From positions 1 to 64,000 of the forward strand of contig JAFXXN010000175.1 of NCBI GenBank assembly GCA_017542245.1: DNA of 64,000 bases. The letters run 5' to 3'. The notes beneath the pieces were generated by a model. It had not been told where the DNA came from. It did not search any database and saw only the letters and a list, made by a program, of their open reading frames with translations. Shown piece by piece: positions 24,862-34,724 of this stretch. Position 1 is the stretch's first letter; each line of letters begins with the position of its first letter. Position numbers and translations under genes: made by a program. The DNA is from Lachnospiraceae bacterium. GTDB lineage: Bacteria; Bacillota; Clostridia; Lachnospirales; Lachnospiraceae.

Positions 24862-27054
24862 ATGGATAAAAAATCGCTGGAAGCATTATTAAATGATATG
24901 TCAACTGAAGAAAAGGTTATGCAGCTGGTACAGATTCCCGGTTCTGAGTATGAGGCCAGTGCGGAGATCACAGGAATCGAAAGAGGCCAGGTAAAAGATA
25001 ATGTAAAAAGGCTTGCCGGAAGTACTTTAGGAATATGGGGCAGCCAAAGGCTTAGGAAAATTCAAAAGCAGTATATTGAAAATCATCCTCATCATATCCC
25101 GCTCATGTTCATGCTTGATGTTATACACGGACATAAGACGATTTTGCCATGTCCTTTGGGTCAGGGAGCGACATTTGATCCGGATATGGTAAGGAAAGGA
25201 GCTGAAATGCAGGCACAGGAAGCATCTGCTGACGGTGTTCATGCTACATTTTCTCCTATGGCAGATCTTTGCAGAGATGCGAGATGGGGCAGGATCATGG
25301 AATCTACCGGTGAAGACAAAATCTTGAATTCACGTATGGCTTCAGCTATGGTTGAAGGATATCAGGGGAATGATTTAAAAGACAGTGATCACATAGCCGC
25401 CTGTGTAAAGCATTATGCTGCTTACGGTGCTGCTGAAGCCGGAAGGGATTACAACAATACTGAACTTTCGGAACATACTTTGAGGGAGCATTATCTTCGG
25501 GCATACAGCGAGGCTATAAAGAAAAATCCGGTTATGGTTATGACTTCATTTAACAGCATAAATGGAATTCCTGCTACCGGAAACAAATTTCTGATGAAAA
25601 AGATATTAAGAGAAGAGTTTGGTTTTAAGGGAGTCCTTATCTCTGACTGGGGTGCTGTAGGAGAAATGATAAATCATGGTTTTGCTGAGGATCAGAAAGA
25701 TGCTGCATTTAAGGCTATGATGGCAGGAGTGGATATTGACATGTGTTCGGGCTGCTATAGCTCCTGCCTCGTGGATTTGGTAAACACAGATGCTGTGTCT
25801 ATGGAGATGCTCGATGAGGCGGTTCTGAGAGTTCTCAACATGAAGAATGACCTTGGTCTTTTTGAGGATCCTTTCAGGGGTATTGATATGGATGCCGGTC
25901 CTGTGTTAACCGATGAAAGCAGGAACATGGCCAGAGCTGCTGTTGCAGCGAGCCTTGTGCTTCTTGAAAACAAGAATGACACATTACCGCTTAGGAAGGA
26001 AAAGTATGCTTTTATCGGTCCCTATGCCGATAATAAAAAGCTTCAGAGTTCATGGGCTTTTTCCGGAGATGACAAGAATACAGTAACCGTATTGGAAGCA
26101 GCTTTAGAAGTATATAATCCTGAGAGTATTAAAGTTGCTGCCGGCTGTACCATGTTGGATCAGGATACCATGACTGCCAGAGGAAAGCGGCACGTGGATA
26201 ACTGGGAGGAAGAGAACCGCAAACTCCTTACTGAGGCTGTTAAAGCTGCTGAGTGGGCAGATACGGTAATTCTGTGTCTTGGTGAAGATTTTGCTCAATC
26301 CGGAGAAGCTACAAGTAAGGTGAGTCTAAAGCTTTCGGATATACAGTTTAAACTTTTAAATGAAATCAAAAAAAACGGAAAAAAGATAGTAACGCTTGTA
26401 TTTACCGGAAGACCGCTTGAACTTAGTGAAGTAAGAGAACTGTCGGATGCATTGATGATCTGCTGGCTGCCCGGTACCGAAGGAGGACACGGTATACTTG
26501 ATGTTCTTACCGGAAAGATTTCTCCTTCCGGAAGACTGCCGGTAAGTTTCCCTTATACCGTTGGGCAGGAACCCCTGCATTATGACATGTATCCTACAGG
26601 ACGTCCCAGGCCGGAAAACGGACCTTCTGCATTCACATCAAGTTATCTTGACTGTGAAAATGGTGCACTCTATCCTTTCGGATATGGATTGTCATATACT
26701 TCATTTGAATTCATTAATCCGAAACTGAGTTCACAAAAGATGTCAGCCTTTGAAAATATCACTGCTTCCGTAACCGTCAGAAACACCGGTAATATGAAAG
26801 GAAGTGTGACGGTTCAGCTTTATATAAGAGATGTTACATCAAGCCGTGTACGTCCCGTTAGGGAACTCGCAGATTTTAAAAAGATTTTCTTAGATAAGGG
26901 AGAAGAAGAGGAAGTGAGCTTCGTCATAAATGAAGAAATGCTGCGCTTTTGGACTGCGGAAGAAAAATGGGAAAGCGAAGCAGGAAAGTTCCTGGTATGG
27001 ATCTGTAACAGCAGCAGTGATGGGCAACCGCTTGAATTCCGATTGATGATTTAA
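24862..27054 (+). CDS. Glycoside hydrolase family 3 (beta-glucosidase or beta-xylosidase-like)
   Basis: 730 residues from ATG 24862. The frame is open back to 24772, but those extra codons are a dispersed repeat, so the shorter start after AAAAGGA is chosen. N-terminal TIM-barrel GH3 domain with PLMFMLDVIHG, the catalytic nucleophile Asp262 in LISDWGAV, and substrate loops (CVKHYAAYGAAEAGRDYN). A C-terminal alpha/beta domain (LCLGEDFAQSGEATSK) and a fibronectin III-like end (about 620-730) follow. No signal peptide, so it hydrolyses imported oligosaccharides. Followed after 11 bases by a MATE exporter, probably co-transcribed. Glucose versus xylose specificity is uncertain. Confidence 0.93.
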   Translation: MDKKSLEALLNDMSTEEKVMQLVQIPGSEYEASAEITGIERGQVKDNVKRLAGSTLGIWGSQRLRKIQKQYIENHPHHIPLMFMLDVIHGHKTILPCPLGQGATFDPDMVRKGAEMQAQEASADGVHATFSPMADLCRDARWGRIMESTGEDKILNSRMASAMVEGYQGNDLKDSDHIAACVKHYAAYGAAEAGRDYNNTELSEHTLREHYLRAYSEAIKKNPVMVMTSFNSINGIPATGNKFLMKKILREEFGFKGVLISDWGAVGEMINHGFAEDQKDAAFKAMMAGVDIDMCSGCYSSCLVDLVNTDAVSMEMLDEAVLRVLNMKNDLGLFEDPFRGIDMDAGPVLTDESRNMARAAVAASLVLLENKNDTLPLRKEKYAFIGPYADNKKLQSSWAFSGDDKNTVTVLEAALEVYNPESIKVAAGCTMLDQDTMTARGKRHVDNWEEENRKLLTEAVKAAEWADTVILCLGEDFAQSGEATSKVSLKLSDIQFKLLNEIKKNGKKIVTLVFTGRPLELSEVRELSDALMICWLPGTEGGHGILDVLTGKISPSGRLPVSFPYTVGQEPLHYDMYPTGRPRPENGPSAFTSSYLDCENGALYPFGYGLSYTSFEFINPKLSSQKMSAFENITASVTVRNTGNMKGSVTVQLYIRDVTSSRVRPVRELADFKKIFLDKGEEEEVSFVINEEMLRFWTAEEKWESEAGKFLVWICNSSSDGQPLEFRLMI

Positions 27055-27065
27055 AAAATACTAAA

Positions 27066-28436
27066 ATGGATAAATTAGATTTTTTGAGAAACGGTGGAGA
27101 ACTAAGCCGTAAAAATCAGATATCACTGGTTCTGATGCTTAGTTTTCCGGCAATTATGTCCATGATTTCTACTATAATCATGGAATATATAGATGCCTCC
27201 ATGGTGGGCAGTCTGGGGTCGGATTGTTCTGCAGCCATAGGTGTAGTTTCTACTACAACATGGCTTATCTCAGGATTATGCTCTAGTGTTGGCACAGGCT
27301 TTACTGTAGGATTGGCTCACAGGATAGGAGCCGGAGAAGAAGCAGAAGCCAGAAAGTATGTTAAAACCGGTTTTATAATTGTTGTTTTATTTTCTATGGC
27401 ACTAATGGGGTTATCTTTGCTTATACATAGGCAGTTACCTGCATGGATGGGTGCGGAAGAAAAAATATTAGATGATGCAGCGGATTACTTTTTTATATTT
27501 GCGCTTTCTCTGCCTTTGATGCAGATAAATCATACAGGGGCAGGAATGTTAGAATGCAGCGGAAACATGAAGTTACCGGCTATACTTAATGTTGGTCTTT
27601 GTTTTCTTGATGTTCTTTTCAACTCATTTTTCATCTATGAAGCAGGTTTAGGCGTAAAAGGAGCCGCACTGGGTACATTCTGTGCAAATGCAGTTGGTAC
27701 AATATGTATCTTACTTGCTGTTCTTGTTTTTTCAAAGAAACTTCATATCAGGAAAAATGAGCGTGGATTTCTAACGCGTGAAAAAGTTATAAATGCGGTT
27801 AAGATTTCTCTGCCTGTAATGCTAAGTTCTCTTATCATGGGTTTTGCTTATGTACTTTCAACTAAAATAGTAGCTCCGCTTGGCAATGTTGCTATAACTG
27901 CGAATTCATTTTCAATAACTGCAGAAAGTCTTTGCTATATGCCAGGATACGGCATCTCACATGCGGCGGTTACTCTGGTTGGTCAGATGAAAGGTGCCGG
28001 AAATAAGAAACAGGAAAAGAACTTTGCATATATGACCGTAATAATAGGTATGATGTTTATGGCATTGTCTGCAATTCTGTTATATATATTTGCACCGCAA
28101 ATGATAGGTATAATGTCTGCTGAAGAAGAAGTACGGTTACTTGGTACAAAGATACTGAGAATAGAAGCATTTGCGGAGCCAATGTTTGGCGCCTCAATTG
28201 TGGTTGAAGGTGTATTCAGGGGTATAGGAAAAACCAGAATTCCTACAATTCTTAATCTTATAAGTATGTGGTGTATAAGACTTCCGGCATCTTTCTTCGC
28301 TGCCGAAAAATTTGGACTAGTCGGAGTCTGGGTTGTCATGTGCCTTGAGTTATGTTTTAGAGGTATAATATTTCTTTTTTCTATGTGGAAAGAATATAAC
28401 AAAACTGAAGATGCGAAGCACCGTTTTGTTACCTAG
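27066..28436 (+). CDS. MATE family efflux transporter
   Basis: 456 residues with about twelve membrane helices in two related halves. MATE features include LMLSFPAIMSMISTIIMEYIDASMVGSLG (quoted in parts: FPAIMSMIS, YIDASMVGSLG), the GTGFTVGLAHRIGAG segment, and the second-half NSFSITAESLCYMPGYGIS. Exports cationic compounds or metabolites using a sodium or proton gradient. Starts 11 bases after GH3 with no clear ribosome site, so coupling to GH3 translation is likely. The last dozen codons and the stop (TAG) are provided by a dispersed repeat (28395-28472), so the native C-terminus may have been altered. Confidence 0.92.
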   Translation: MDKLDFLRNGGELSRKNQISLVLMLSFPAIMSMISTIIMEYIDASMVGSLGSDCSAAIGVVSTTTWLISGLCSSVGTGFTVGLAHRIGAGEEAEARKYVKTGFIIVVLFSMALMGLSLLIHRQLPAWMGAEEKILDDAADYFFIFALSLPLMQINHTGAGMLECSGNMKLPAILNVGLCFLDVLFNSFFIYEAGLGVKGAALGTFCANAVGTICILLAVLVFSKKLHIRKNERGFLTREKVINAVKISLPVMLSSLIMGFAYVLSTKIVAPLGNVAITANSFSITAESLCYMPGYGISHAAVTLVGQMKGAGNKKQEKNFAYMTVIIGMMFMALSAILLYIFAPQMIGIMSAEEEVRLLGTKILRIEAFAEPMFGASIVVEGVFRGIGKTRIPTILNLISMWCIRLPASFFAAEKFGLVGVWVVMCLELCFRGIIFLFSMWKEYNKTEDAKHRFVT

Positions 28437-28472
28437 GAAACGCAGAAAGCGTTTTCGGGGTTACATTGACAA
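28395..28472 (+). repeat. Two-hairpin dispersed repeat, copy 2
   Basis: TATAACAAAA ... GATGC-gaa-GCACC ... TTTTGTTA, then AAACGC-agaaa-GCGTTT, ending TTACATTGACAA. Overlaps the end of the MATE gene and supplies its stop codon; the next start is 28517. Confidence 0.88.
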
Positions 28473-28516
28473 AAAATGAAAATACTCTTGATAAATATTT
28501 TAATTGAGGTAATCGG

Positions 28517-29365
28517 ATGACGAAAAAAGATGATTATAATAATCATTTAAAAAATGATTCACGAAATAGAGAATATACACAGGAAGAATATGAACTATTG
28601 CTTCAGGATGCTAATAATCTTCTGAATGATACAGAAAGAATGATAGCCAGGACAGAAGCGAAAATGACTGTAAGCAAAAAGAAAAAATATATGTTTATGA
28701 TATCTTTCCAAATGATGGTATTTCTAATGATCATAGGTGGATTTATTCTTCTGTTTGCTGTTGTTTATGCAAGTGACTGTATTTCTTTAAGACATAATAC
28801 AAAAGCTGCGGTCATAGCAGTTGGGTTTGCAGTTGCTGTTGAAGGACTATTCATTTTCTGGATTCTTAAATCATTAAAGCTTAAGAAAGAATTTGACAGT
28901 GATGTTGAGAGAACATTAATATCCGGTGATTATGAACATATCATATCATCGCATACTCAAAAAAAGTCAAAGAATGTTGAACTTAAATATAGAATTGAAC
29001 TCTTAGAAAAATTATCAAAAAATGAGCTTTTTGAGGCCGAAGATGAATGGGATTCTTTATATAATACTATAACAGACTCATTTTACAGATTTTCATCGGA
29101 TTATTATACCTGTATAAAAAATAATAAACTATATAAATATTTTATAGAAATACGATATGAAAACGGATACCCGGACAGTGAAAAAATAAAACTTCTCGAA
29201 GAAAAAGTAAGTAAAGAAATTGAATCTATAGAGGATTTTGATCTTTCAAGGCAGATGTATCCATTCAAAGAAAAGATAAAGGAAATAGTTTCGCGGTATT
29301 ATTCACAGTATGTTTCAGATATCAAACTTAAGGAAGTTTGTGTAGCTGTAGTGCCTGTCAACTGA
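28517..29365 (+). CDS. Small membrane protein of unknown function
   Basis: 282 residues. A charged N-terminal 55 residues with coiled-coil character, two membrane helices (about 58-85, MISFQMMVFLMIIGGFILLF, and 95-117, VIAVGFAVAVEGLFIFW), then a cytoplasmic C-terminal half rich in Lys, Glu and Tyr. No recognised domain. TGAGGT ribosome site. It lies between the MATE and asparaginase genes and has a dispersed repeat just upstream. Function cannot be assigned. Confidence 0.7.
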   Translation: MTKKDDYNNHLKNDSRNREYTQEEYELLLQDANNLLNDTERMIARTEAKMTVSKKKKYMFMISFQMMVFLMIIGGFILLFAVVYASDCISLRHNTKAAVIAVGFAVAVEGLFIFWILKSLKLKKEFDSDVERTLISGDYEHIISSHTQKKSKNVELKYRIELLEKLSKNELFEAEDEWDSLYNTITDSFYRFSSDYYTCIKNNKLYKYFIEIRYENGYPDSEKIKLLEEKVSKEIESIEDFDLSRQMYPFKEKIKEIVSRYYSQYVSDIKLKEVCVAVVPVN

Positions 29366-29423
29366 ATTTGGAGGCATGATTAGGTTTTTAAAAAATTTAA
29401 TAATATAAAACAGGAGGTGTTCT

Positions 29424-30479
29424 ATGAAACGTATTCTTTCTTTCATTCTCTGTATTGCTTTAATGCTTAGCATTGCACCAGTCAATGCCAATGCCGCTGC
29501 TAAGTCTGGCAACAAGGGAAAAATTATTGTTCTTGCTACGGGAGGAACAATAGCAGGTGTTGGTGATGTCGGAAAAACAGCCGGATATAAGCCCGGTTCA
29601 TTGACTGCCGATGAGCTGCTTTCTGCAGTACCTCAGCTTGCCGATATTGCAGAAATAGAGGCAGTACAGATATGTAATGTTAATTCTGATGATATTACTG
29701 CAGAAACGTGGCTTACAATTGTAAATACCATTAATGAAAAAGCTGCAGATCCTGAAGTAAAAGGTTTTGTTATTACTCATGGAACAGATACTTTGGAAGA
29801 AACCGCATATTTTCTAAATCTTACTGTAAAAACAGACAAGCCCGTTGTTCTTACCGGTTCAATGAGACCTTCTACATCAATTTCAGCCGACGGGCCTATG
29901 AACCTTTATGAGGCTGTTTGTGTTGCTGCTTCAGAAGAAGCTGTCGGGCAGGGAGTTCTTGTAGTCTTTTCAGACAGAATATTTGCTGCAAGAACGGTTA
30001 CTAAAACAAGTACTTATCATGTAACTGCAATCAGTTCCGGTGAAACAGGAGCAATCGGCATAGTACGTGACGGTGAAGTATTTTTGTATGAGAGTCCGGT
30101 TAAGAAACATACGACTGAGACGGAATTTGATGTAAGCGGTTTAAAAAATCTTCCTAAAGTTTCAATCCTTTATTTTTCTGTTGATGCAAGTCCTAAGCTT
30201 GTTAAATACGCAGCAAAATATTCGGACGGATTGGTTATTGCCGGGGCCGGGGCAGGAGAGTTCAGTAAGAAATGGATAAAAGCCATTAAGAAACTTAAAA
30301 TTCCTGTAGTTATCAGTTCAAGAATTGATGACGGTATTATAACAAAGGAAAATCTGCTTTGCAAGAATACTGTTGCAGCCAATAATCTTTCACCTCAAAA
30401 GGCAGCAATACTTTTAAGGCTTGCATTAATAAATAATGCTGATCAAAAGACTCTTGAAAAAATGTTCCTTGAATATTGA
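29424..30479 (+). CDS. Secreted L-asparaginase (type II-like)
   Basis: 351 residues. Signal peptide (about 1-26, ending ANA-AA), then the asparaginase fold: first catalytic threonine motif ATGGTIAG (about 38-45), second motif THGTDTLEET (about 113-122), substrate loop TGSMRPSTSISADGP and the C-terminal IDDGIITKENLL. Hydrolyses asparagine to aspartate and ammonia outside the cell, giving nitrogen and reduced carbon. AGGAGGTG ribosome site. Length and secretion fit type II enzymes. Monocistronic, followed by a perfect palindrome. Confidence 0.93.
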   Translation: MKRILSFILCIALMLSIAPVNANAAAKSGNKGKIIVLATGGTIAGVGDVGKTAGYKPGSLTADELLSAVPQLADIAEIEAVQICNVNSDDITAETWLTIVNTINEKAADPEVKGFVITHGTDTLEETAYFLNLTVKTDKPVVLTGSMRPSTSISADGPMNLYEAVCVAASEEAVGQGVLVVFSDRIFAARTVTKTSTYHVTAISSGETGAIGIVRDGEVFLYESPVKKHTTETEFDVSGLKNLPKVSILYFSVDASPKLVKYAAKYSDGLVIAGAGAGEFSKKWIKAIKKLKIPVVISSRIDDGIITKENLLCKNTVAANNLSPQKAAILLRLALINNADQKTLEKMFLEY

Positions 30480-30494
30480 CAAATGATAACTGAC

Positions 30495-30524
30495 GACAGG
30501 GGACGGTTCGAACCGTCCCCTGTC
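30495..30524. repeat. GGGGACGG perfect palindrome, 15-bp arms
   Basis: GACAGGGGACGGTTC followed directly by its exact reverse complement, 30 bases in all. Sits between the convergent asparaginase and aldehyde dehydrogenase genes and may act as a weak terminator (TCTTTACA on the plus side). Shares the GGGACGG core with hairpins at 11911-12010 and 33310-33347. Confidence 0.9.
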
Positions 30525-30530
30525 TTTACA

Positions 30531-31910
30531 TTATTTCAAAAACATTTTGAGCATCATACCATATAGTTTTTTGTAAGGCTGGTATCTCATAGGAAGATCG
30601 ATCCAGCGTTTCTTGTCAAGAATGCTCTTTTTATGAGAGAAAGTTTCAAAGCCTGCTTTACCATGGTAAGCGCCCATGCCTGACTCACCGAATCCGCCAA
30701 AGCCCATATTGTTTGTAGCCAGATGTACAACACAATCATTAATACATCCACCGCCAAATGCAAGTTCAGTGGTTACATATTTTATCTTCTGTTTGTTTTT
30801 GCCAAAGTAGTAACCGGCGAGAGGATGAGGCTTTGTATTAAGAAAGCTTACTAACTCACGTAAGTTCGTGAATGTGAGTATCGGCATTATAGGGCCGAAT
30901 ATTTCTTCACCCATGATTTTATCATCCCAAGTAACATTATCCATAACAGTGGGCTCTATTTGGAGCTTTTTGATGTCATGATATCCACCGTATACAATCT
31001 TTTCTTCATCAAGAAGACCTATAAGACGATTGAAATGTTTTTCATTTATGATTTTGCCGTAACTAGGATTACTTAATGCAGAATCGGTATACTGTCTGGA
31101 TATCTCATGTTTTACAGCTTTGATAAACAGGTCTTTTATGCTTTCTTCAACATATATATAGTCTGGAGCAACACATGTCTGACCGCAATTTAAGAATTTA
31201 CCGAATACTATACGTCTTGCTGCCAGTTTTATATTTGCCTCTTTGTCAACTATGCAGGGACTTTTGCCGCCGAGTTCCAGCGTTACAGGAGTAAGGTTGG
31301 GTGCAGCGGATTTCAATACTTCTCGGCCTACATTTTTGCTACCTGTAAAGAAAATATAGTCAAAATTTTGAGCGAGCAGACTCTTGTTTTCTTCGCGTCC
31401 ACCTGTAATACATGTTACATATTCAGGTGCAAAAACAGCTTCTATCATTTTGCGAATAGCTTCAGAGGTGTTAGGAGAGTATGCACTGGGTTTAACTATA
31501 CAGGTATTTCCCGCAGCGATAGCATCTACTAAAGGTTCGATCGTTAGAAGAAAAGGATAGTTCCAGGGGCTCATAATGAGTACTGTACCGTAGGGGACAG
31601 ATTTTATAAAGCTTGAACTGTGAAACTGAACAAGAGCAGTCAACACATGTTTGTCTCGGGCAAAGCGGGGAGTGTTTTTGATCATATATGAAATCTCCGA
31701 AAGTGTGAGTCCTGTCTCGCACATATAACTTTCAAATTCACTCTTGCCTAAGTCTGCCTTTATGGCAGCATTTAACTCATCCATATGCTCATGGATATAG
31801 CGTCGTAATCTTTTTAATGCGGTTATTCTATATGAAACATCATATGTATGCCCTTCTGCAAAGAATTTGCGCTGGGCATCTATTTTTTTTCTGATTTCTG
31901 ATTCTGTCAT
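30531..31910 (-). CDS. NAD(P)-dependent aldehyde dehydrogenase
   Basis: 459 residues. Aldehyde dehydrogenase superfamily with PWNYPF, the cofactor glycine motif FFTGSKNVG, general base Glu212 in LELGGKSP and catalytic Cys246 in NCGQTCVAP. The length and the C-terminal hydrophobic tail (KKLYGMMLKMFLK) are like the fatty- or aromatic-aldehyde group. Cytoplasmic, possibly membrane-associated. Downstream of an iron alcohol dehydrogenase on the same strand (62-base gap), so the pair probably oxidises an alcohol to its acid, or works in reverse. Substrate is unknown. Confidence 0.92.
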   Translation of the reverse strand: MTESEIRKKIDAQRKFFAEGHTYDVSYRITALKRLRRYIHEHMDELNAAIKADLGKSEFESYMCETGLTLSEISYMIKNTPRFARDKHVLTALVQFHSSSFIKSVPYGTVLIMSPWNYPFLLTIEPLVDAIAAGNTCIVKPSAYSPNTSEAIRKMIEAVFAPEYVTCITGGREENKSLLAQNFDYIFFTGSKNVGREVLKSAAPNLTPVTLELGGKSPCIVDKEANIKLAARRIVFGKFLNCGQTCVAPDYIYVEESIKDLFIKAVKHEISRQYTDSALSNPSYGKIINEKHFNRLIGLLDEEKIVYGGYHDIKKLQIEPTVMDNVTWDDKIMGEEIFGPIMPILTFTNLRELVSFLNTKPHPLAGYYFGKNKQKIKYVTTELAFGGGCINDCVVHLATNNMGFGGFGESGMGAYHGKAGFETFSHKKSILDKKRWIDLPMRYQPYKKLYGMMLKMFLK

Positions 31911-31972
31911 TTAAATGTGCCTTTCTGTATTTTTGTGGGGAATAGCTATTATCAAGCAAGTTTGAATGGCTT

Positions 31973-33181
31973 TTAGACATTTGTCCTAAGTATCATATAG
32001 TAGAACTTTTCAAGTTCTTTCGCTGTCATTAGCTTCGGTACAGGATATATTGGATTTCCTTCTTTTGCTGCAGTTTTTGCAAGTTCGGGGATGTCTTCTT
32101 CCTTGATACCTTCTATAGTATCCGGTATATTAAAATCACGTTTCATTTGCTTTACAGCTTCAATGAACTTTTTAGCACCTGCTTCGTGTGAGTCATTTAT
32201 ATCTGAGATACCGATGACACAAGCTAATTGATGGAGTTTTTTATAAGCATTTTTTCCATATTCTTCAAGTACAAAAGGAAGAAGAACGGCATTGGCAAGT
32301 CCGTGAGGTGTATTGTATTTACCTCCAAGGGAATGCGCAACACAATGTACATATCCTACATATGAAGTTGTAAATGCACTGCCTGCCAGGTATGAAGCAT
32401 GGAGCATTTTCCTACGTGCACGAAGATTAGTAGGATTATTGTATGCCTCATATATATTTTCAAAAATGAGTCTTACCGCATGCCTAGCATCACGCTTTGA
32501 ACTTTTAACCAAAGAACGGCCAATATATGCCTCTACGGCATGAGTTAAGGCATCCATGCCCGTTGTAGCAGTGAGATGTTTAGGCAGACTCACTGTGATC
32601 TTAGGATCGAGAACAGCATATCTCGGAATAAGAGGAAAATCGCTTATCTGGTATTTAAGTCTGGTTTCAGCATCAGTTACTATGGCAGCAACGGTTACCT
32701 CGCTACCTGTACCGGCAGTAGTAGGTATAGCGATAATTAAGGGTAATTTCTTAAGTACCTTAAGTATACCCTTCATCTTTATAAAAGGAGTATGCGGTCT
32801 TGCTATCCTGACTGCTGCGGCTTTTGCACAGTCCATGGAAGAGCCTCCGCCAAATCCGATAAAGGCTTCACATTCGTTTTCAAGATAAGCGGTAGCACAT
32901 TCTTCAATGATGTCTGTAGTTGGATTAGGTACAGTTTTATCAAATATTATGCAGTTTATACCAGCTTTCTTGAGAGCTTTCTCAAGTTCTAAGGTAAGTC
33001 CGTGTGAACGGATATCCTTATCGGTAACTAAAAGTACGTTTTTAGCTTCTTTGTTTTTTAGCATTGCGGCCAATTCACGCATATTATCCAGAATGGTAGG
33101 CTTCCTGTAAGGGAGCAGCGGTATAGCAGCATGCATAGCCTGCTGAAATGTTCTGCAATAAGCAGTTTTGATGATATTCAT
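31973..33181 (-). CDS. Iron-containing alcohol dehydrogenase
   Basis: 402 residues. Family III (iron) dehydrogenase: nucleotide-binding GFGGGSSMDCAKA (about 100-112), PTTAGTGSEVT (about 154-164), and metal-site histidines in GMDALTHAVEAYIG and CVAHSLGGKYNTPHG. Interconverts an alcohol and aldehyde with NAD(P). AAGGAA ribosome site. First gene of a likely two-gene operon with the aldehyde dehydrogenase. Butanol/ethanol-type activity is possible, but substrate cannot be read from sequence. Confidence 0.93.
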   Translation of the reverse strand: MNIIKTAYCRTFQQAMHAAIPLLPYRKPTILDNMRELAAMLKNKEAKNVLLVTDKDIRSHGLTLELEKALKKAGINCIIFDKTVPNPTTDIIEECATAYLENECEAFIGFGGGSSMDCAKAAAVRIARPHTPFIKMKGILKVLKKLPLIIAIPTTAGTGSEVTVAAIVTDAETRLKYQISDFPLIPRYAVLDPKITVSLPKHLTATTGMDALTHAVEAYIGRSLVKSSKRDARHAVRLIFENIYEAYNNPTNLRARRKMLHASYLAGSAFTTSYVGYVHCVAHSLGGKYNTPHGLANAVLLPFVLEEYGKNAYKKLHQLACVIGISDINDSHEAGAKKFIEAVKQMKRDFNIPDTIEGIKEEDIPELAKTAAKEGNPIYPVPKLMTAKELEKFYYMILRTNV

Positions 33182-33309
33182 GATCTTTTCCTTTGTGTTA
33201 AATATTTGGGATTATGCCCAAAGCACTATTTTATCAGTATTTTATAAAATGTCAAGCATGTATTAATGAAAACTACATTATGTGATTATTAAAACTATAT
33301 AAATAATAA

Positions 33310-33347
33310 AAAGGGGACGGTTTTGTCAACGTAAATCCGTCCCCTTT
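33310..33347. repeat. GGGGACGG hairpin
   Basis: AAAGGGGACGG (33310-33320) and CCGTCCCCTTT (33337-33347) form an 11-bp stem with a 16-base loop. Third member of the GGGACGG set. Lies in the 285-base gap upstream of the alcohol dehydrogenase and downstream of the next minus-strand gene, where it could act as a terminator. The rest of the gap shows nothing else. Confidence 0.85.
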
Positions 33348-33466
33348 CGCCATTTTAGCCCCCAATTATGGACAGGTGAAGATCATATTTTACAAAATTA
33401 TAGCAATATAAAACAGTCCATTATATACATATGAAGTTCATCCTTGAAAAAACAATAACTGTATCC

Positions 33467-34492
33467 TCAACCAATAATTGCATCAGTTACAACTTTCAGA
33501 ATGGAATCTTTCATGTCCTGAGTGAGCGGAGTCTCTGAGTCATCCATTCCCAAAACCAAGATCATATATGTGTCATCAACAACTTTTAACGCAATATAAC
33601 TATATGCAATATCTATCGTGACATAATAAGATCCCTTGCCATCAGAAATCATCTGAAATGCATTTTCAAGATCGACCTTGGCTGCAGCTTCTTTATTAAT
33701 TGACATAAGTTCATATAAAGTATTTTTTAGCTTCTTGGCGTTTTTCTCTTTTTTGAGAAGAGAAGCTACTTTTTTTGTATCTTCATCTGCATCAATATAA
33801 TCAGCACGGATATTTATGAATATATCTTCGCCAGCTTGGCAAAGAACATCATTAGCCTCATAATCGGATATGATTTTCCAGCTGCTGTCATAGGGTACTA
33901 TAAGATCCTTGACCATTGTAAGAGTCATACCCATTTCGTCTGCAGCCATTTTTTTTGCATATCCGAGGATTAGCTTTTTCATACTTTTTTTGAGTGTACC
34001 GGGGTCTTCATTTTTAACACCGTATATCGCAAGGAATTTATCATCTATATTTCTGACTACAATATAATAAGCCTCTTTGTATTCAGAAAGAGTAAAGTCA
34101 AGGATTGCCATATACTTGCCACTTGAATCCTTCTGCAATTTAAGATTCTTTGAGTCAAAATCTGTATCCGGGGCAAGATTACTTGCTACAAGTGCCTTCA
34201 GCACTATAGATTTCTTACTCTTTTTAGATAGAAGTTTAATTATTTTGTCGATTCCTTTATTTTCTCCGGCCGACTTAGCGCCTATAATGAAGACTGTATC
34301 CTGATCTTCAATATCGTAGAAAAGCGTTGTGCCATTATTTTCCAAATCCTTAGCCCAATTTTCACTAATGGGTACAATTATACCGCCTGTCCTAAAATAA
34401 ACTTCTGTCTGTTTTTTCTTTGCACTGGCAGGTGTCCAAACACTGCCGATGACCATAACAAGTACCATTAGAAATATTGATATTCTCTTCAT
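33467..34492 (-). CDS. Secreted protein of unknown function
   Basis: 341 residues. Signal peptide (about 1-24, VWTPASA) followed by a basic KKKQ stretch and two similar halves, each beginning with a beta-strand and a W-containing segment (IIVPISENWAKDL at about 38; LIVPYDSSWKIIS at about 198), suggesting an internal duplication. No lipobox, anchor or catalytic motif. AAGGGGA ribosome site. Monocistronic by position. Function not recognised. Confidence 0.75.
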   Translation of the reverse strand: MKRISIFLMVLVMVIGSVWTPASAKKKQTEVYFRTGGIIVPISENWAKDLENNGTTLFYDIEDQDTVFIIGAKSAGENKGIDKIIKLLSKKSKKSIVLKALVASNLAPDTDFDSKNLKLQKDSSGKYMAILDFTLSEYKEAYYIVVRNIDDKFLAIYGVKNEDPGTLKKSMKKLILGYAKKMAADEMGMTLTMVKDLIVPYDSSWKIISDYEANDVLCQAGEDIFINIRADYIDADEDTKKVASLLKKEKNAKKLKNTLYELMSINKEAAAKVDLENAFQMISDGKGSYYVTIDIAYSYIALKVVDDTYMILVLGMDDSETPLTQDMKDSILKVVTDAIIG

Positions 34493-34520
34493 AGTTCCCC
34501 TTTCCTTATATATCCCAAGG

Positions 34521-34578
34521 TATCAAAACAGAAGATATTACCTACCTCTTAGCGGAGTATCATTTTGTTACCTTGACA
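34521..34578 (+). repeat. Two-hairpin dispersed repeat, copy 3 (second hairpin deleted)
   Basis: TATCAAAACAGAAGATAT ... AGCGGAGTATCATTTTGTTACC joined directly to TTGACAT. Shares the longer loop (CCTCTTAGC) with copy 4. Sits in the 330-base divergent gap 34493-34822, which otherwise holds only the promoter at 34725-34753 and AT-rich sequence. Confidence 0.75.
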
Positions 34579-34724
34579 TATAGTAAAAAATATGGACATT
34601 TATGTGTAACATCTGTTATCAAAATAAAATTATACCATAATTTGCTAAGATTTGCTACAAATATATGAGACTTAAAAAAATATTTTAAAGTGTCTTAAAA
34701 CATTGACTTTTTTAGGATTTTTTA

